Source of the DNA: Gemmata massiliana
GTDB lineage: Bacteria > Planctomycetota > Planctomycetia > Gemmatales > Gemmataceae
Length of the DNA: 64,000 nucleotides
Reading direction: 5' to 3'
Assembly: GCA_000531095.1 (NCBI GenBank)
Contig: HG799470.1
Coordinates: forward strand, 86,205 to 150,204
This document shows positions 7,964 through 15,945 of the stretch, one piece after another. Numbering within the stretch: position 1 is the first letter of the stretch; every line of letters begins with the position of its first letter. A model generated the notes under the pieces. That model was not told the origin of the DNA, searched no databases, and saw nothing but the letters and a program-made list of their open reading frames with translations. A program made the position numbers and the translations under genes.

Positions 7964-10900
7964 ATGCAACGGAACTTCATCCGCGGCCTTTTGATCTGCC
8001 TGGTGCCGTGTCTCGTGGCGGCGGTGTTCGCCGTTCAGCCCCAGAAGTACCGGCTCGGCATCGACCTCGCCGGCGGCACCATTCTGGTGTACGAGATCAA
8101 CCTCGAGCGCACGGCGGCGCGCAAAGCGGCCCTCGGCGACAGCAGTGGGCAGAGCGACCCACGGGCGCCCGGTGCGAGTGCTCCCCAGGAGCTCTCGACC
8201 GAGGAAATGAACAACCTCGCCGCGCAGATCAAGCGCCGGATCGACCCCACCGACATCAAGAACGTGACCGTGCGCCCGCTCGGTCGCACCCGCCTCGAAA
8301 TCATCCTGCCCACCGGGGGCGCGTCGAGCGGCCGGGCGAACCTCTCGAAGGAAGACATCGAAGAGGTGAAACGGCTCATCTCGCAGATGGGCGTGCTCGA
8401 GTTCCGCATCCTCGCGAACGGCGTGGACGACCAGGCCGGCATCCTGGCCGCCCGCCAGTTGCTCGAAGGGAAATCGCCGGCCGACCTCGAAGCGCTCGCG
8501 CGCCGCGGGGACGTGCCGCCGGCGCCCGTGGAGACGTTCAACGTCGACATCGGCGACAGCAAGGCGACCGTTCGCTACGTGTGGTCGGAAGTGGGACCGG
8601 AAGAGCGCAAGAGCCTGGGCCTGAGCAACGAGCAGGAGAGCGACCCGCGCTGGGGCGTCCTCGCCGCCCAGCGCGACAAGCCGGTCCCGGTCCGCGACGG
8701 CTCCCCGGTCGACTACGTCAACTGCAACATGCTCATCTTCAGCCGCAAGGTGACCAGCACCGAGCGGCTCGCCAAAGAGGAGATGGACGAGAAGCGGCTC
8801 CGCGCGGAGAACCCGGACAAGAGCGAGGACGAAGTCAAGGCGATGGTGAACCGGAAGAAGTACGAGTACTTCATCCTCACCCGCGTGTCGCCCGAGGACT
8901 CGCTCCGCGTCGGCGGCGAAATCACCATTAGCGCGAACTCCACGAAGGACCGGTCGGAGAACCCGGCCGTCGGGTTCACGTTCAACTCGGCCGGCGGGCG
9001 CCAGTTCGGTAAGATCACGCGCCGCAACAAGCCGACCGGCGGCACCCACCGTAACCTCGCGATCCTCCTCGACGACCGGATCGTCTCGGCCCCCACGCTC
9101 CAGAGCGAGATCACCGATCAGGGCCAGATCACTGGCAAGTTCGACCGCAAGTCGGTGGACCGGTTGGTTCACATCCTGCGGAGCGGGGCGCTCTCGGCCG
9201 AACTCCGCGAGAAGCCGGTCAGCGAAAACACCATCGGGCCGACCCTCGGGGCCGACACGATTTTCCGCGGGACGACGGCCATCGGGTTCGCGTTCGTCGC
9301 GGTGCTCGTGTTCATGGTCGTGTACTACCGGTTCGCCGGGATGGTTGCGTGCGTCGCGCTGTTCGCCAACCTGCTCCTGACGATCGGCTTCATGGTCGCA
9401 GTGAACGCCGCGTTCACGCTGCCGGGGCTGGCCGGGCTGGTGCTCACGCTCGGTATGGCGGTCGATGCGAACGTGCTGATCTACGAGCGACTCCGCGAAG
9501 AGCGGAACAAGGGCGCGAACATCGCGACCGCACTCCGCAACGGCTACGAGCGGGCGTTCCTCACGATCATCGACACCCACCTGACGAGTATTTTCACCGC
9601 GATCGTGCTGTACTCCGCGGGCAACGACCAGCTCAAGGGGTTCGCCATCAGCCTCTCGGTCGGGCTCATCATCAGCCTCTTCACCTCGCTGTACATGACG
9701 CGGCTGATGTTCGACTTCTGGTTGCACAAGCGGTGGCTGACCGAACTGAAGATGATGCGGCTGTTCGAGCGACCCAACTTCAACCCGATGCGGTACCGCC
9801 GGATCTTCTTCTCGATCACCGGTGTGCTGACCGTCGCGGGCCTGGCGCTGTTCCTCCACCGCGGCGAAGACGGGCTGAACGTGGACTTCCGCGGCGGGAC
9901 CGTGTTCGCCGGTAAACTGAAGGCCGGCGAAGAACGCGGGCTTACGAAGACATCGGACGATAAGCCCGGGTTCCGCGAACTGCTGAGCGAAGAATCTCAG
10001 AAGGCCAACCTCGCAGTGAAGCCCGGCGACGACGCAATCGTTTGGGAAAACAAGCCGAGCGGGGACGAGTCGGTGAACGTGTGGATTTACACGGTCACCT
10101 ACACGGACGGTACCGAGCACACCGTGACGCTGACGGCGAAGCCGGCCGGTAACACGGAAGCCGAGATGCGAGAGGACGTGCGGGCTCGCGTCAGCAGTCT
10201 GCCCGACGTGTCCGTGGAGCAGATGTTCCTCACCGGCGAGGACTACGGCAGCGGTAAGAGCCGGTACTTCACGGTCCGGACGACGGAAAAGCAGCGGCAG
10301 ATCGTGCAGTTGACGCTCGACCGGCTGCTGCGCGCCAAGGACGTGTCCATCATGGACGGCGCGACGATGTCGTACCCGGAGGAAGAGGTCGAACTGGAAA
10401 TCGAAAAGGACGGGAAGAAGGTCAAGGAAAAGCAGCGAGTCCCTGTGGTTGCTAACGGGGTGATTACTCTCACGTTCGACAAGCCGACCTCGCGGAACTT
10501 CACGCAGGAACTGTTCGACATCGAGTTCCGCAAGCAGTCGAGTGATCGCACCGACACGTTCACCCTGACCGGTGTCGGCGAAGCGGTCGAGGGCCGGTAC
10601 ACGCAGATGAAGCTAGACGTGTCGAAGAACCCGGCGCTCTCGCTGTTGGCTGCTCCCGCGGCTCCCGAAACCGCTGCGAAACGCGGCACCCAGCTCCTGT
10701 CGCTCAAGAAGGTTCTGGCCGGTGCGAAGCAGGCGTTCGACAGCACCCCGGAACCGGAGCGGCTGGAAGTGTTCGACAGCCAGCTCGCGTCCGATACCCG
10801 CGAAAAGGCGCTCATCGCGATCACCCTGAGCTGGATCGCGATCCTCCTGTACCTCTGGTTCCGGTTCGGGAACTGGACGTTCGGTCTCGCGGCCGTCATC

Positions 10901-11404
10901 TGCCTCGTTCACGACCTGTGCTTCACGATCGGGGCGATCGCCGCGTGCCACTACCTGCACCTGATCCCCGGACTCGGGTTCCTCGGGATCGAGGACTTCA
11001 AGATCGACCTCACGACGGTCGCGGCGCTGCTCACGCTGGTCGGGTACTCGGTGAACGAGATCATCGTGAACTTCGCCCGTATCCGCGAGGTCCGCGGGAA
11101 GAACCCGACGCTGACCCCGCAGATGATTAACGACAGCGTGAACCAGACGCTGAGCCGGACGATCCTGACCTCGATGACGGTGTTCCTCGCGTCGATGGTG
11201 CTCTACATCTTCGGTGGTGAGGGCGTTCACCTGTTCGCGTTCGTGATGGTGATGGGCGTGTTGGTCAGCACCTACAGCTCGATCTTCGTCGCCAGCCCGC
11301 TCCTCCTGTTCCTCGGTGAGGGCCGCGACGCCACGGGTGCCGCTCCGGAAGAGGCGCCCGAAGAGAAGGAAGAGGGCGCGGAAGAAGAAGTGGTCGAAGG
11401 CTAA
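7964..11404 (+). CDS. secDF: SecD-SecF fusion, protein-export membrane protein
   Basis: A 1146-residue fusion of the two RND-type proton-driven export factors that pull polypeptides out of SecYEG. The SecD half runs from a first membrane helix (RGLLICLVPCLVAAVF) and LGIDLAGGT through a large periplasmic region to the RND helices (VYYRFAGMVACVALFANLL, GMAVDANVLIYERLREE). The SecF half begins near residue 610 (NPMRYRRIFFSITGVLT) with LNVDFRGGTVF and ends with LVGYSVNEIIVNFARIRE and the last helices. The periplasmic parts carry long charged insertions, making it longer than a typical ~750-residue SecDF. An acidic tail (EEAPEEKEEGAEEE) closes it. It is the last gene of the tgt-yajC-secDF unit. 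Confidence 0.95.
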   Translation: MQRNFIRGLLICLVPCLVAAVFAVQPQKYRLGIDLAGGTILVYEINLERTAARKAALGDSSGQSDPRAPGASAPQELSTEEMNNLAAQIKRRIDPTDIKNVTVRPLGRTRLEIILPTGGASSGRANLSKEDIEEVKRLISQMGVLEFRILANGVDDQAGILAARQLLEGKSPADLEALARRGDVPPAPVETFNVDIGDSKATVRYVWSEVGPEERKSLGLSNEQESDPRWGVLAAQRDKPVPVRDGSPVDYVNCNMLIFSRKVTSTERLAKEEMDEKRLRAENPDKSEDEVKAMVNRKKYEYFILTRVSPEDSLRVGGEITISANSTKDRSENPAVGFTFNSAGGRQFGKITRRNKPTGGTHRNLAILLDDRIVSAPTLQSEITDQGQITGKFDRKSVDRLVHILRSGALSAELREKPVSENTIGPTLGADTIFRGTTAIGFAFVAVLVFMVVYYRFAGMVACVALFANLLLTIGFMVAVNAAFTLPGLAGLVLTLGMAVDANVLIYERLREERNKGANIATALRNGYERAFLTIIDTHLTSIFTAIVLYSAGNDQLKGFAISLSVGLIISLFTSLYMTRLMFDFWLHKRWLTELKMMRLFERPNFNPMRYRRIFFSITGVLTVAGLALFLHRGEDGLNVDFRGGTVFAGKLKAGEERGLTKTSDDKPGFRELLSEESQKANLAVKPGDDAIVWENKPSGDESVNVWIYTVTYTDGTEHTVTLTAKPAGNTEAEMREDVRARVSSLPDVSVEQMFLTGEDYGSGKSRYFTVRTTEKQRQIVQLTLDRLLRAKDVSIMDGATMSYPEEEVELEIEKDGKKVKEKQRVPVVANGVITLTFDKPTSRNFTQELFDIEFRKQSSDRTDTFTLTGVGEAVEGRYTQMKLDVSKNPALSLLAAPAAPETAAKRGTQLLSLKKVLAGAKQAFDSTPEPERLEVFDSQLASDTREKALIAITLSWIAILLYLWFRFGNWTFGLAAVICLVHDLCFTIGAIAACHYLHLIPGLGFLGIEDFKIDLTTVAALLTLVGYSVNEIIVNFARIREVRGKNPTLTPQMINDSVNQTLSRTILTSMTVFLASMVLYIFGGEGVHLFAFVMVMGVLVSTYSSIFVASPLLLFLGEGRDATGAAPEEAPEEKEEGAEEEVVEG

Positions 11405-11420
11405 GGTTTCTTGAGGTCTG

Positions 11421-11471
11421 AAAGTCGCACGGCCGGAGAACTCATCATGAGTTCTCCGGCCGTGCGACTTT
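11421..11471. terminator. bidirectional terminator between secDF and protoglobin
   Basis: Two 25-nt arms (11421-11445 and 11447-11471) are exact reverse complements around one C. It lies between two convergent genes and is flanked by AAA on one side and TTTATT on the other, so it can serve both strands. Confidence 0.8.
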
Positions 11472-11496
11472 ATTGGGGCTTTGGTGAGGGTGGTTT

Positions 11497-12084
11497 CTAC
11501 GCCCTCACGACTTCGCCCTGGTAGTGTCGCGTAATCAGGTCGTTCTGAATCCACAACAGTTTGCCGAACGCGCGGAGCGTCTTCACTTCGGTGTCCCGAT
11601 CGAGCCCGAGCCCCAGGATCGTGGCGGTCAGCGCGTCGGCCACGAAGCCCAGCAGTGCGTTCATCTGCACGAGTGGCACGTCGAGTTCCTTGCTCCCCGC
11701 CTTCGGCGTGTGCATCTTCCCGACCATGTCGAGGTACTCGACCATTTTGCCGTCGTAGGGCTTCGTCACAAGGGCCGCGAGGTACCGGCCCAGGTGCTGC
11801 TTGCGGAACTGGATCTGCGGGTGGTCCATCGCGAGTTGGTCGACGGTCTTCGGCACCTCACCCTGGTACCCGTGCTGACGCGGGACGAAGTGGCGCCAGG
11901 TCGCGTCCTGCTGGAAGAGTTTGTTGTAAACCGCATCAACGAGGCCCGGCACGAGCGGCGCAAGAACCGGCGCCGCGCCGTGAATGGCCGCGATGTCGTC
12001 CGCCCCGAACCCCATGAATCCCGCGACGTACCCGAAGCGGTACCCCAGATCCGATTCCAGCCGCGGTTCGTCAATGTGTGTCAC
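11497..12084 (-). CDS. Protoglobin (single-domain globin-coupled-sensor type)
   Basis: A 195-residue protein matching the protoglobin family: LESDLGYRFGYVAGFMGFG, VYNKLFQQDATWRHFVPRQ, and FRKQHLGRYLAALVTKPYDG, where the His of KQHLGRYL is the likely proximal haem ligand. Protoglobins bind O2, CO and NO; no signalling domain is attached. It is a full-length single-domain protein. A divergent Rrf2-family regulator starts 146 nt away, a context that suggests control by NO or an Fe-S redox signal. Confidence 0.88.
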   Translation of the reverse strand: MTHIDEPRLESDLGYRFGYVAGFMGFGADDIAAIHGAAPVLAPLVPGLVDAVYNKLFQQDATWRHFVPRQHGYQGEVPKTVDQLAMDHPQIQFRKQHLGRYLAALVTKPYDGKMVEYLDMVGKMHTPKAGSKELDVPLVQMNALLGFVADALTATILGLGLDRDTEVKTLRAFGKLLWIQNDLITRHYQGEVVRA

Positions 12085-12106
12085 GTGTGGCTCCTTCGAG
12101 AGAGGA

Positions 12107-12152
12107 TCGCACGGGAAAAGCGTGCGACGTGGAAACAGGAGTAATTTATCCT
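12107..12152. promoter_or_regulatory. candidate operator dyads between protoglobin and rrf2
   Basis: The 146-nt divergent gap holds TCGCACG-N7-CGTGCGA (12107-12127) and an AT-rich imperfect dyad AGGAGTAATTTATCCT (12137-12152). GATCGCACG occurs again at 12203. Either could be the binding site of the neighbouring Rrf2 regulator; this is inference from position and symmetry. Confidence 0.35.
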
Positions 12153-12230
12153 ATTTATCGAATCGAGTCCAGCGGCTACAATGAAAATCGGAAACCGAGC
12201 ACGATCGCACGCGATTCAGGGGCCGTAAGG

Positions 12231-12688
12231 ATGTTCTCGCGAACGGTAGAGTATGCCCTGCGCGCGGTGATCCACTTGGCGCACGAAGCGCCCAAGGCGC
12301 GAACCACGGCCCAAATCGCGGATGCGACCCAGGTGCCGAAGGACTACCTCTCGAAGATCTTGCAGGGACTGGTCAAGAAGGGGTTGGTGGAAACGCAGCG
12401 CGGGGTCGGGGCGGGGTTTCGCTGACGAGAACACCGGAAGAAATCACGATTCTCGACGTAGTGAACGCAGTGGAACCGATCGCGCGTATCGCGACGTGTC
12501 CGCTGAACCTGCCGAACCACGGCGCCAACCTGTGTCCGCTGCACCGGCGGATGGACGCGGCGATGGCCACTGTCGAGGAGGCGTTCCGCCGTAGCACTCT
12601 GGCCGAGGTACTGGCCGACCCCAGTACGAGTGTGCCGCTGTGCGACGGGAGCGGCACGATGCAAACGCTCAAAGTGCGTAACGGGTAA
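12231..12688 (+). pseudogene. Rrf2-family transcriptional regulator, single-base frameshift
   Basis: The first frame (12231-12425) codes the winged-helix N-terminus: FSRTVEYALRAVIHLA, QVPKDYLSKILQGLVKKGL. It stops right after GAGFR. One frame over, the protein continues at once as LTRTPEEITILDVVNAVEP, then ATCPLNLPNHGANLCPLH, and ends at 12688. One missing C near 12421 (restoring GFRLTRTPEE) would rebuild a normal ~150-residue Rrf2 protein. The Cys pair could be part of an Fe-S or redox site as in NsrR/IscR. The gene is divergent from the protoglobin, a likely target. Real loss or a sequencing error cannot be told apart here. Confidence 0.78.
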
Positions 12689-12703
12689 GAGCGGTTACTC
12701 GCG

Positions 12704-13666
12704 CTAAAACAATTCGTCAAACTGCCGGCGGAGTTCGCGGTCGCCGATGCGCTCGATCGTTTCTTCGACTTGCTGCCGAACCCGAGGCATGTGGCAGTGT
12801 GCGAGCGCGGCGAGTGCGTCGCGGGCCGTGCTTCTGTGTTCCTCAAGCAAAGAGAGAAGGAATTCGACCGCTCGGTCGTCCCGCAAAAGCGCGATGGCGA
12901 TGAGCAGGTCGGGTTTGAAGTCGTCGTTGAAGGTGCTCCGCCACTTGGCGGTAAGAAGGTCCAACGCGCCGGGCGCCCGGGATTGGCCGATTGCGAGCGC
13001 CGCGTGCGCCCGAACCCGCGAGTCCTCACTATCGAGATAGTCCGCGACAACCGAGAAGTGCTTCACTTTGTCGCACGCAAGAATCTCCTCGAAGCCCGCG
13101 GCCATGACACTCGGGCTGTCGTCTCCGAGAAGGATCTTCAGCCTCAAGAGCGGGCCGCAAATCGCTCCGCCCAGCGCGGCGACGCAGTGAACCGCGGCCA
13201 GGCGCACGTCCTCGGTCGGGTCCGCGAGCAAACCCGCTAGTTCGTCGATTTCCGATGCAGAGCCCAACTCTGAATGGGCGTAGGCCGCGGCAATTCGCAA
13301 CTCGGCGGCCGCGTCGCGACTACCCCGATTGGGTCGGGCGGGCCAGTAGCACGTCATTCCGCTGAGGTACGGTGCCGCGCGCTCGATTTTGAGTTGGCGC
13401 AGTGCGTTCACAATCGCAACTTTTGCCGCACAGTACCGATCCGCGCGCATCCCGTCGCTGTTGAAGCGCTCGAACGCGGCGCACAAGTCGCGAGCGAGTC
13501 GAGGGAGGGCGAGGCGCCCGGCCAACTCTGCTGCCTGAGCGACGACCGCACTCGTCCCGCTCGATAAGGCCGCGCGGAGCGTCTCGGTTGCCTGATCTTT
13601 GTCCGTGCTATCTCCCTCGTCGGACAACTGCTTGAGCGCGGCCGCGGTTGCTTTGGGGCGCGACAT
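12704..13666 (-). CDS. HEAT-repeat protein
   Basis: A 320-residue alpha-helical protein of HEAT/PBS-like repeats: DEGDSTDKDQATETLRAAL, LADPTEDVRLAAVHCVAALG, LDSEDSRVRAHAALAIGQS, RDDRAVEFLLSLLEEH, HCHMPRVRQQVEETIERIG. Such proteins are binding scaffolds. The ATG at 13666 is preferred over the open frame to 13963, whose extension looks non-coding. No catalytic motif or signal peptide is seen. It ends 15 nt from the Rrf2 gene end, tail to tail. Confidence 0.75.
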   Translation of the reverse strand: MSRPKATAAALKQLSDEGDSTDKDQATETLRAALSSGTSAVVAQAAELAGRLALPRLARDLCAAFERFNSDGMRADRYCAAKVAIVNALRQLKIERAAPYLSGMTCYWPARPNRGSRDAAAELRIAAAYAHSELGSASEIDELAGLLADPTEDVRLAAVHCVAALGGAICGPLLRLKILLGDDSPSVMAAGFEEILACDKVKHFSVVADYLDSEDSRVRAHAALAIGQSRAPGALDLLTAKWRSTFNDDFKPDLLIAIALLRDDRAVEFLLSLLEEHRSTARDALAALAHCHMPRVRQQVEETIERIGDRELRRQFDELF

Positions 13667-13761
13667 GATCTTCCGTGTTGGGTGTGTTGAGGGCGATTTT
13701 GGGGAGCGGCAATTTAACTGAGCTTTTCTCCGCTCCACATGTTGGTTGCTCGGCACGCGGG

Positions 13762-14352
13762 TCACTCGTCGCGCCCCACGCGGTACATCACGTCCGTCCG
13801 CAGAACGTACTTGCGCCCGGCGCGGACGGGTGCCCCTTCGTGCAACATGTAGTGGAAAAACACCAGTGCTTTGCCCGTTTCCGGCTTCACGCGGATGTCG
13901 GTCCCGTCCGGGAGTAGCAGCCCGTCGTCCTGGATGTAGATGATGGTTTCGCCGCCCTCGCATTCACCACTCAGGTACACCATGAACGTGAACTGGCTCC
14001 GCTCGTCGTTCCGGGCGAAGGCCCCGTCGGTGTGCGGGCGGAACGTCTGTCCCGGGTCGTAGCGGTAGAAGCGGAACCGTTCGTTCAGTGCGGTCGCTTC
14101 GCGCTCGCGGTACGGGGACGGCAAGAGCGGTTTCGCGCGATCCCAGAGTTTGGCGGCCCAGTCGAAGTTATCGAGCATCACGCGCTCGTTGTTCCGGACC
14201 TCCGGGGCCATCACGAACCCGGCGCCCGTGCTGATGGGCGCTGCGCCGTAGCCCACGGCTTCGGTCACGCGGATGTATTCCGCGCACTCTTCGGGCGTGA
14301 GGAAATCGTGGATCACGAACACCTGTTCGCCGTCGAGTTCTTCTTTTCGCAT
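13762..14352 (-). CDS. 2OG-Fe(II) dioxygenase, prolyl 4-hydroxylase-like
   Basis: A 196-residue enzyme of the P4H superfamily. The iron ligands are visible: H-x-D in FRPHTDGAF and the distal His in FFHYMLHEGAPV, followed by the 2-oxoglutarate-binding basic residue around GRKYVLRTDVMY. The N-terminus VFVIHDFLTPEECAEYI is typical. It hydroxylates a protein or small-molecule substrate that cannot be named from sequence. Single gene, convergent with nothing close; start ATG at 14352. Confidence 0.85.
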   Translation of the reverse strand: MRKEELDGEQVFVIHDFLTPEECAEYIRVTEAVGYGAAPISTGAGFVMAPEVRNNERVMLDNFDWAAKLWDRAKPLLPSPYREREATALNERFRFYRYDPGQTFRPHTDGAFARNDERSQFTFMVYLSGECEGGETIIYIQDDGLLLPDGTDIRVKPETGKALVFFHYMLHEGAPVRAGRKYVLRTDVMYRVGRDE

Positions 14353-14483
14353 CGGGCGGGCCTCACGGGGAAAAGAGTGCGGTCATTGTCTCCGACACCG
14401 CGAGTCGGCAAAAGGTGATCTGCCGCGTGAACAGAGGAGTGTGTCGCGGTATACTCCGGTCGCGTTTCTTCTCGGAGTACCCG

Positions 14484-15803
14484 ATGCGACGATACCTCTC
14501 GGTTGCGGTCCTTGCGGCGTGCGCGTTTCCCGTTCGCGCCGCGGACAAGCCCAACATCATCGTGATGATGACGGACGATCAGCGGCACGACTTCATGTCG
14601 TGTGCGGGGCACCCGTTCATCAAGACGCCGAACATGGACCGCATCGCGAAGGAGGGTTACCGCTACGCGAACGCCTTCGCGACCAACGCGCTGTGCGCGC
14701 CGAGTCGGGCGTCGCTCCTCACGGGGCAATACTCGCACGCGAACGGCGTCCGGGACAATATGGGCACGAAGCTCAATCCCGATTCACCGTGGTTGCCGGA
14801 CGAGTTGCGGAAACAGGGGTACGAGGTCGCGTTCTGCGGGAAATCGCACGTTCCCGGGCACTTCCGCGAAAAGACCTGGGACTACTACTTCGGTTTCCAG
14901 GGGCAGGGGAACTACCTCAGACCGGTGATCGCCGAGAGCGGCGCGGACGGCAAGATCGGGCCGGACAAACCCTACGACGGCTGGATCGACGACGTTGTGA
15001 CCGACAAGGCGCTTGAGTGGGTGAAGAAGGGACAGGAAAAGAGCAAGGGGCAGAAGCCGTTCGCGCTGTTCCTGTTCTTCAAAGCGCCGCACCGGGCGTG
15101 GCAGCCCGCGCCGCGTCACAAGGATCTGTACGCGGACGCCATTGTGAAGAAGCCCGCGTTGTGGGAAGACGCCGGTACCGGAAAGCCGCGTGCGTTCCTT
15201 CAGGCCGCGAACATGATTGGCCAGTACCCGGACACGAAGGACTACGACGGCATGATCCGCGACTACTGCCGGTGCCTCACCGGGGTAGACGACAACGTGG
15301 GCAAGGTGCTGAAGGCGCTCGATGATCTGAAGATCGCCGACGACACGGCGGTCATGTACACGTCGGACAACGGGTTCTTCCTGGGCGAGTGGCAGCGGTT
15401 CGACAAGCGGTTCATGCACGAACCGAGTATCCGCGTTCCGCTCCTCGTGAAGCTGCCGAAGGTGATACAACGGCACTACCGTCCGATCGGTACGAAGCTC
15501 GACCCGATGGTGCTGAACGTGGACATCGCGCCGACGGTGCTGGACCTCGCCGGCGTCGCGCCGCCGAAGGCGATGCACGGGCGGAGCGTGTTGCCGTTCG
15601 CGCAGCTCACCCCGGCCGGACCGCTGCCGCCGCACATGGTCCCGCGCGAGGCGTGGTACTACGAGTATTTCGAGTTCCCGGACGTGTCGCACAACGTGAA
15701 CAAGCACCGCGGCATCCGGACGCCGAAATGGAAATTCATTCACTACTACGAGCCGCCGTTCAAGTTCCGCGAGGAGTTTGAACTGTACGACCATGGCATG
15801 TGA
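14484..15803 (+). CDS. Sulfatase with frame-broken C-terminus
   Basis: The open frame codes 439 residues with a signal peptide (MRRYLSVAVLAACAFPVRA), NIIVMMTDDQ metal-binding start, the formylglycine motif C-x-P-S-R in LCAPSRASLLTGQYSH, and MYTSDNGFFLGEW. It removes sulfate esters from an extracytoplasmic substrate, probably a polysaccharide. The protein stops after FELYDHGM, where sulfatases normally go on. The missing end is present in other frames: CDREER, then NLANRPAFQATVKELQAKL up to a stop at 15919. Two extra bases near 15793 and 15815-15822 would explain this. The ATG at 14484 is chosen for the signal peptide. An active site is intact, so a shortened protein could still fold. Confidence 0.85.
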   Translation: MRRYLSVAVLAACAFPVRAADKPNIIVMMTDDQRHDFMSCAGHPFIKTPNMDRIAKEGYRYANAFATNALCAPSRASLLTGQYSHANGVRDNMGTKLNPDSPWLPDELRKQGYEVAFCGKSHVPGHFREKTWDYYFGFQGQGNYLRPVIAESGADGKIGPDKPYDGWIDDVVTDKALEWVKKGQEKSKGQKPFALFLFFKAPHRAWQPAPRHKDLYADAIVKKPALWEDAGTGKPRAFLQAANMIGQYPDTKDYDGMIRDYCRCLTGVDDNVGKVLKALDDLKIADDTAVMYTSDNGFFLGEWQRFDKRFMHEPSIRVPLLVKLPKVIQRHYRPIGTKLDPMVLNVDIAPTVLDLAGVAPPKAMHGRSVLPFAQLTPAGPLPPHMVPREAWYYEYFEFPDVSHNVNKHRGIRTPKWKFIHYYEPPFKFREEFELYDHGM

Positions 15804-15945
15804 CCGCGAGGAGCGATGTGAACCTCGCGAACCGGCCCGCGTTCCAGGCCACTGTGAAGGAACTGCAAGCGAAATTGGAATCGCTGCGCAAAGAGATCGG
15901 GTCCAAGGACGAGAAATAGCAGATTCTCCAGAATGCGAGCGCCCA

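Noticed and set aside
7955-10120. A 721-codon minus-strand frame over secDF
   Set aside because: Shadow of secDF; composition is His/Arg/Val-rich as antisense GC-rich frames are.
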